The position numbers were made by a program, and so were the translations under genes. A DNA stretch of 36,883 nucleotides from Bacteroidota bacterium (GTDB lineage Bacteria > Bacteroidota > Bacteroidia > Chitinophagales > Chitinophagaceae), in contig JAFDXD010000151.1 of NCBI GenBank assembly GCA_018268135.1, positions 1-36,883 on the forward strand, in the 5' to 3' direction. The notes beneath the pieces were generated by a model. The model saw only the letters and a program-made list of their open reading frames with translations, did no database searches and was not told where the DNA came from. This document shows positions 32,252 through 36,883 of the stretch, in pieces; the stretch's first letter is position 1, and each line of letters opens with the position of its first letter.

Positions 32252-34149
32252 TATGGATTGAGTATAGGTAAAATAAATTTGGTTTGGTTGATAGCATCAT
32301 GATAAATACGAATAGTAGCTTTTTGAAAATCGCTGTCATTAGCTTTATAAATATCAATAAACTTTTGAGGGTTTCTATCCACTAACGGAAACCAGGTGCT
32401 TTGAATTTGTATCATCAACCTGTGGCCCTTTTTAAAAGTATGGGCTATATCCGGAAGTTCATATTTTACATGTGCTATTTTGCCGGGCACAAATGGTTCA
32501 GGTTTTTCAAAACTGTTTCTAAATTTCCCCCTCATTATTTCGCCACGTACCAGCATTTCGTAGCCACCCATCGGGTAATCTTTACCGTTACCTAACTCAC
32601 CGTCAGGGTATTCAAAATCATCAGGAAACACATCAATTAGTTTTACTACAAAATCTGCATCAGTGGTAGAAATGCTTGTGGCAATATCTGCTATTACCGG
32701 GCCGGCAAGCGTAATATCATTGGTAAGAATGGGCGTTTGATAAGTAAGCACATCCGGCCTTCTGGAAGCAAACCGCTGATCGTCTGTCATGTATTCTCTT
32801 GTTCGCCGGTTATGTACCTCTTCTGTATAAGGAACAGGGTGGGCAGGGTCGCTGCAATATTCATCATAAGCAGCCGGGCGCCCTGCTCTGTCAACAGGCT
32901 TTAATTTGGAACCTGTATTTTCAAAACTTAAACTATAATTATTGCCAATGTATAAATTTTTTGTTTCTACATTTTCGGGTGGCCATTTATCAAATTTTTT
33001 CCAATCATTTTCTCCGGTAAAGAAAATATTTGCTTTGCTAATATCAGCTACACTGCCTTCTCCTTTTAAGTAATAATTAAAAAATGGTATTTCTACATTT
33101 TGTTGAAAATAGGCTGAGGTATTACTGCCAAAGCGAACATTGCCAAGAAAACTTCCTTCACGGCTCCATTGGCCATGATACCAGGGCCCCATTACAATGC
33201 GGTTGTTGGTTTGAGGGCTTTGTTTATCTGTAGCCTTAAAGCAATTCCATGCGCCATAGCAATCTTCTGCATCAAATAATCCACCTACCCAAAGCATTGC
33301 AGGCTTTACATTGTACAAACCTACACGGGCATTTCTTTGTTGCCACCAGGCATCGTAGTTTGGATGCTGGTATAATTCATGCCAAAATTTAATGCTGTCG
33401 CCAATCATTTCGTCTAAATGTTTTATTGCTCCTGCTTGTAAATAAAATTTGTAATTATCTTTTATTTTAGTTGTAAATCCTTCACCATAATCTTTCATAG
33501 GGCCATAGTGTGGTTTGCCAAAAGTTGGATAAAATGCAAAACCATCCATTGCAAAAAATGCGCCTTTGTGATGAAAATCATCGCCCATAAACCAATCGGT
33601 TACAGGCGCCTGAGGGCTTACAGCTTTTACCGCAGGATGCCCGCTGAGTGCGGCTTCGGTACTGTAAAAGCCGGGGTACGATGTGCCGGTTACACCAAGA
33701 TTTCCATTGTTGTCCGGGATGTTTTTTACCAGCCAATCTACCGTATCATAAGTATCACTTGCTTCATCAATTTCTTTACCTTTTTTATTTTTAATAAAGG
33801 GCCTTACATCTACAAATACTCCTTCACTCATGTACCTGCCTCGTACATCTTGCGTTACAAATATGTAATACTCTTTGGCGTAAGCCATTTTATAAGTTCT
33901 CCATAATGAAGAATAATTATTTTCACCATAAGGAGCACAGGAATAGGGTGTGCGTGTCATCAGGAAAGGATGCTTCTCCGTATTATCTTTCGGAATATAA
34001 ATGGAGGTAAATAATCGTACACCATCTCTCATGCTGATGTACAATTCTTTTTTGCTGTAATTATTTACAAACCAACTGCTGTCTGCATTCTGAGCGGTTA
34101 CATTTATTGCAATCATACCAATCAGGCAAGTAAAAATTAGTTTCTTCAT
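32251..34149 (-). CDS. CocE/NonD-family hydrolase (alpha-amino acid ester hydrolase-like), copy 1
   Basis: Paralogue of the next gene in the operon, 632 residues, signal peptide ending in TAQ at residue 20. Triad: Ser157 in GTSYPG, Asp293 in GLFDAEDCYG, His325 in GPWYHG. Central (VRGRYMSEG) and C-terminal parts match the second copy closely, whereas the first ~60 residues and loop regions differ, so the two may prefer different substrates. It is the first gene of a three-gene operon with its paralogue and the GH20 enzyme. It is divergent from the SnoaL-like gene; the promoters must lie in about 50 shared bases. Confidence 0.88.
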   Translation of the reverse strand: MKKLIFTCLIGMIAINVTAQNADSSWFVNNYSKKELYISMRDGVRLFTSIYIPKDNTEKHPFLMTRTPYSCAPYGENNYSSLWRTYKMAYAKEYYIFVTQDVRGRYMSEGVFVDVRPFIKNKKGKEIDEASDTYDTVDWLVKNIPDNNGNLGVTGTSYPGFYSTEAALSGHPAVKAVSPQAPVTDWFMGDDFHHKGAFFAMDGFAFYPTFGKPHYGPMKDYGEGFTTKIKDNYKFYLQAGAIKHLDEMIGDSIKFWHELYQHPNYDAWWQQRNARVGLYNVKPAMLWVGGLFDAEDCYGAWNCFKATDKQSPQTNNRIVMGPWYHGQWSREGSFLGNVRFGSNTSAYFQQNVEIPFFNYYLKGEGSVADISKANIFFTGENDWKKFDKWPPENVETKNLYIGNNYSLSFENTGSKLKPVDRAGRPAAYDEYCSDPAHPVPYTEEVHNRRTREYMTDDQRFASRRPDVLTYQTPILTNDITLAGPVIADIATSISTTDADFVVKLIDVFPDDFEYPDGELGNGKDYPMGGYEMLVRGEIMRGKFRNSFEKPEPFVPGKIAHVKYELPDIAHTFKKGHRLMIQIQSTWFPLVDRNPQKFIDIYKANDSDFQKATIRIYHDAINQTKFILPILNP

Positions 34150-34199
34150 GATGTGTTGGGTTTAGAATGTTAAATTTACCGAAACAAACTGACTTTGAT

Positions 34200-34673
34200 A
34201 TGAATGGCGGCGAACAATTAGTGAGCAATTTCTACACAGCATTTCAGCAGCTTGATTCTGCTAAAATGAATGCCTGTTATAGTGATGATATTATTTTTTT
34301 TGACCCCGTATTTGAATTATTAAGGGCAAACGAAGTAAAAATGATGTGGGGAATGCTTTGTAAAAATGCAAAAGATTTTTCATTGGAGTTTGGCAATATC
34401 CAGGCGCTTGATGAGGAATATTATACCTGCGACTGGACAGCCACTTACCAATTTTCAAAAACGGGCAGAAGAGTAGTTAATAAGGTGAGAGCAAATATGC
34501 GCCTGGCCGATGGTAAAATTATTGAGCATAGCGATGCGTTTAGCCTGCACCGTTGGAGCATTCAGGCATTAGGTTTTAGTGGATGGCTGCTGGGTTGGAA
34601 TAAATTTTTTCAGCGAAAAATAAAAAATAATGCCAAAAGAAGTTTGCTTCAATATATGAAGCAAAAAAGTTAG
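34200..34673 (+). CDS. NTF2-like (SnoaL-type) protein
   Basis: A small cone-shaped-barrel protein. The first helix (GEQLVSNFYTAFQQLDSAKMNACYSDDIIFFDPVF) is the typical opening of the SnoaL/NTF2-like family, with an Asp-Phe-Asp-Pro-like pocket segment, and three strands follow. Members act as isomerases, hydrolases or ligand binders; the catalytic acid is not clear here. I prefer the ATG at 34200 (157 residues) because a start at 34167 would lie only 17 bases from the divergent hydrolase gene and adds a tail not typical for the fold; 34167 remains possible. It is a single-gene unit that ends in a strong terminator. Confidence 0.78.
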   Translation: MNGGEQLVSNFYTAFQQLDSAKMNACYSDDIIFFDPVFELLRANEVKMMWGMLCKNAKDFSLEFGNIQALDEEYYTCDWTATYQFSKTGRRVVNKVRANMRLADGKIIEHSDAFSLHRWSIQALGFSGWLLGWNKFFQRKIKNNAKRSLLQYMKQKS

Positions 34674-34680
34674 CAGCCAT

Positions 34681-34711
34681 AAAAAAACGCTCCTTAAAAG
34701 AGCGTTTTTTT
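34681..34711. terminator. Bidirectional intrinsic terminator
   Basis: Twelve-bp stem 34681-34692 with 34700-34711, seven-base loop, A-run on the left and T-run on the right. It separates the convergent SnoaL-like gene (plus) and the M13 peptidase gene (minus). Confidence 0.88.
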
Positions 34712-34730
34712 ATTTTCGGTTTTACATTTT

Positions 34731-36758
34731 CTACCAAATTTTAATCCTGTCTGCCGGCTTTTTATACATAGCATCGCCGGGTTTTATATTAAAAGCTTTA
34801 TACCAGGCATCTAAATTATTTACAGTGCCATTTACCCTCCATTTAGCAGGCGAGTGGGGGTCGGTAAGAATGAGCTGTGCAGCTTTGTCGGGTAAAATAT
34901 TTCCTCGCCAAACCTGTGCCCAGCTTAAAAAGAAACGCTGTGTAGGAGTAAGGCCATCTATCTTTTTGTTTGCCTTATACTCATTTGTTTTGGTAAATGC
35001 TTCATAAGCAATATTGAGCCCGCCAAGGTCTGCAAGGTTTTCGCCCAGGGTTAGTTTGCCATTTACATGAATGGTATCATTCACAGTAAATCCATTGTAT
35101 TCATCAACCACCTCTTGTGCTTTTGCTTTAAATTTTTCGCCATCTTCTGTTACCCACCAGTCTTTTAAATTGCCTACCGCATCATACTGCCTTCCCTGGT
35201 CATCAAATCCATGTGTCATTTCGTGGCCTATTACAGCGCCAATGCCGCCATAGTTTACAGCATCATCTGCGCCAAAATCAAAGAAGGGGTATTGCAAAAT
35301 ACCTGCAGGAAAAGTAAGCCCATTAGTAGTAGGGCTATACGATGCATTGATGGTAGGCGGAGTCATTCCCATTTCGGTACGATCTACAGGTTTGCCCATT
35401 TTATTAATCATATAATTATATCCCCAGGTGCTTACGTTTCTCAGGTTTCCTACAAAATCATTTTTTGAAGTGGTAAGCCCTTCATATTTTTTCCATTTAT
35501 CGGGGTAGGCAATTTTTTTGGCAAATGCATGAAGCTTTTCAAGAGCTTTTACTTTTGTAGCTTCGCTCATCCAGTCTAATCTTTTTATACGGGCTGCAAA
35601 AGTAGCCTGCAGGTTGTTTACCAAATCAAGCATGCGAACTTTAGCTTCGGGTTTAAAATATTTTTCTACATACAATTCTCCAATAAAATCACCAAGGCTA
35701 TTGTCTATTAAGTTGCTCATCCTTTCCCAGCGGGGAGTTTGCTCCTTTTGCCCTGTTTGTACTTTTATAAATTCAAATTCGGCATTTACAAATGGGCTGC
35801 TCAAATAAGGCGCTGCATTTTTAATTATATTCCATTTTACATAACTTTTCCAATCTGATAGCGGGAGCGCTTTTAGCAAACTATCCGATGTAACTAAAAG
35901 GCCGGGATTGTTGAGCAACACTGTATCTACTCCATTTACTTTCATTATTTTAAAAAGCTCTTTCCAATTAAAAACGGTTCCCAATTTTGTGAGGCCATCC
36001 AACGAATATTTATTGTAAGATTTATAGGGGTCACGCATTTGCACCCGGCTATATTGCATTGCTGCTAAAGCGGTTTCAATTTTTACAACGGCATCTTTAC
36101 TTGCTGTGGCCTGTGCCTCATCTTCGCCGCATAAGCCAAATAGTGTTTTTAAATATACTGCATAAGCATTGCGAATTTTAATGCTGCTTGGGTCATTTTT
36201 TGAGTAATAGTCTTTATCAGGTAGTGAAGTGCCTGCAAAGCTGATAGAGGGAATATATTTTAAAACATTTTTTCTATCGGGGCTAATGTACATACCAAAG
36301 AGCGGGCTTGCTTCTCCGGTAGTTCGCAATAAAGCAATTTCATTTAGCAGTTGGGGTAAATCATTAATTTCATCTACCTGTTGCAGTTGCGCTTTTATAG
36401 GGGAATAGCCCTTTGCTTCAATGGCTGCGCTATCCATGCCACTTGTATAAAAGTCGCCAATAATTTGCGACTGCCTGTTTTTGTTTCGATTTTTTTCAGC
36501 GTTTTCGAGCAATATCTGCATACGTTTACTGCTCTGCTCTCTTAATAAATCAAAATTTCCCCAGCGGGTTTTTGATGCCGGCACCGGGTTGTTTTTTATC
36601 CAGTTGCCATCTGCATATTCATAAAAGTTGTCGCCCGGTTTTATTGATAAATCCATATTTGATTTATCAATATAATATTTAAGTGGTTGGGCATTTTGTG
36701 CAATTACACTTCCAAAAATGAGAAATGTAAAGCCAATTGAAATGACTGTTTTTTTCAT
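34731..36758 (-). CDS. M13-family metallopeptidase (neprilysin / PepO-like)
   Basis: A zinc endopeptidase for short peptides, 675 residues, the usual size. The zinc motif is HEMTH (His512-His516), and the third ligand Glu573 lies in GENLADLGG. The N-terminus MKKTVISIGFTFLIFGSVIAQ is a signal peptide, and there is no membrane anchor, so it is probably periplasmic or secreted. The N-terminal M13 domain (about 30-420) and the catalytic domain (440-675) are both complete. The protein ends in IKIW instead of the CxVW end of animal neprilysins, a common change in bacteria. The gene is monocistronic; the last 125 bases of the window upstream of it show no other gene. Confidence 0.93.
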   Translation of the reverse strand: MKKTVISIGFTFLIFGSVIAQNAQPLKYYIDKSNMDLSIKPGDNFYEYADGNWIKNNPVPASKTRWGNFDLLREQSSKRMQILLENAEKNRNKNRQSQIIGDFYTSGMDSAAIEAKGYSPIKAQLQQVDEINDLPQLLNEIALLRTTGEASPLFGMYISPDRKNVLKYIPSISFAGTSLPDKDYYSKNDPSSIKIRNAYAVYLKTLFGLCGEDEAQATASKDAVVKIETALAAMQYSRVQMRDPYKSYNKYSLDGLTKLGTVFNWKELFKIMKVNGVDTVLLNNPGLLVTSDSLLKALPLSDWKSYVKWNIIKNAAPYLSSPFVNAEFEFIKVQTGQKEQTPRWERMSNLIDNSLGDFIGELYVEKYFKPEAKVRMLDLVNNLQATFAARIKRLDWMSEATKVKALEKLHAFAKKIAYPDKWKKYEGLTTSKNDFVGNLRNVSTWGYNYMINKMGKPVDRTEMGMTPPTINASYSPTTNGLTFPAGILQYPFFDFGADDAVNYGGIGAVIGHEMTHGFDDQGRQYDAVGNLKDWWVTEDGEKFKAKAQEVVDEYNGFTVNDTIHVNGKLTLGENLADLGGLNIAYEAFTKTNEYKANKKIDGLTPTQRFFLSWAQVWRGNILPDKAAQLILTDPHSPAKWRVNGTVNNLDAWYKAFNIKPGDAMYKKPADRIKIW

Positions 36759-36883
36759 TTAATAAAATGATTTAATGATAAATGTTCATAATATAAGGGC
36801 ATGAATGTACAAAAAACTACAGTCATAAATTCAGGCAAATAGATAACCGGTAGCAGGCAATAATATTGATAGCTGCCTTAAAC

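Overview
The window looks like a chromosome segment of a low-GC Bacteroidota bacterium, most likely family Chitinophagaceae. This rests on gene families (RimO, BshC, M49 and M13 peptidases, a DAHP synthase-chorismate mutase fusion, a NagB/PIG-L fusion, paired CocE-type hydrolases), on TAnnTTTG-type -7 promoter boxes close to several starts, and on the near absence of Shine-Dalgarno sequences. I see no phage, IS, CRISPR or tRNA/rRNA gene. Most of the window is ordinary core metabolism, and the notable signals lie between genes.

Left part (1-2556, minus strand): a class I glutamine amidotransferase, an ATP-grasp-like protein and a truncated unknown gene form a small cluster that may make or modify an amide or peptide. 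From 2795 to 7855 (plus): rimO, bshC (bacillithiol synthesis), ruvX, def and a secreted protein of unknown function, closed by a bidirectional terminator. From 7917 to 10293 (minus): a lipoprotein dipeptidyl peptidase III (M49) and a DUF3820-like protein. A 700-base gene-free stretch (10294-10997) carries two diverged copies of a structured ~179-base repeat. Then come rluD (minus), lipB (plus), a secreted protein (minus), a PLP-dependent deaminase/desulfhydrase (minus) and a sugar-nucleotidyltransferase-like gene (plus).

At 15870-17898 an ECF sigma factor abuts a gene for a membrane protein that combines an anti-sigma-like cytoplasmic segment with a trypsin-like protease. Divergent to them is a tiny Thr/Ala-rich lipoprotein. 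The intergenic region holds a perfect 16-base palindrome and further inverted repeats.

The centre of the window (18099-25888, plus) is a seven-gene aromatic amino acid operon: pheA, aminotransferase, tyrA, DAHP synthase/chorismate mutase, aroB, aroA, aroC. It is preceded by what reads as a complete, previously unannotated transcription attenuator: a 27-codon leader peptide with Trp, three Phe and three Tyr codons clustered in codons 7-17, a 7-bp antiterminator pairing just downstream of those codons, and a 10-bp GC-rich terminator with a T-run directly before pheA. The operon should therefore be switched on by shortage of charged aromatic tRNAs.

Right part (25918-36758): a minus-strand set for amino-sugar and peptide use, namely nagB fused to a PIG-L domain, a GH20 hexosaminidase, two tandem alpha-amino acid ester hydrolase-like enzymes and an M13 metallopeptidase, plus a small SnoaL/NTF2-like protein on the plus strand. 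Together with the M49 peptidase this suggests a scavenger of chitin or peptidoglycan sugars and peptides.
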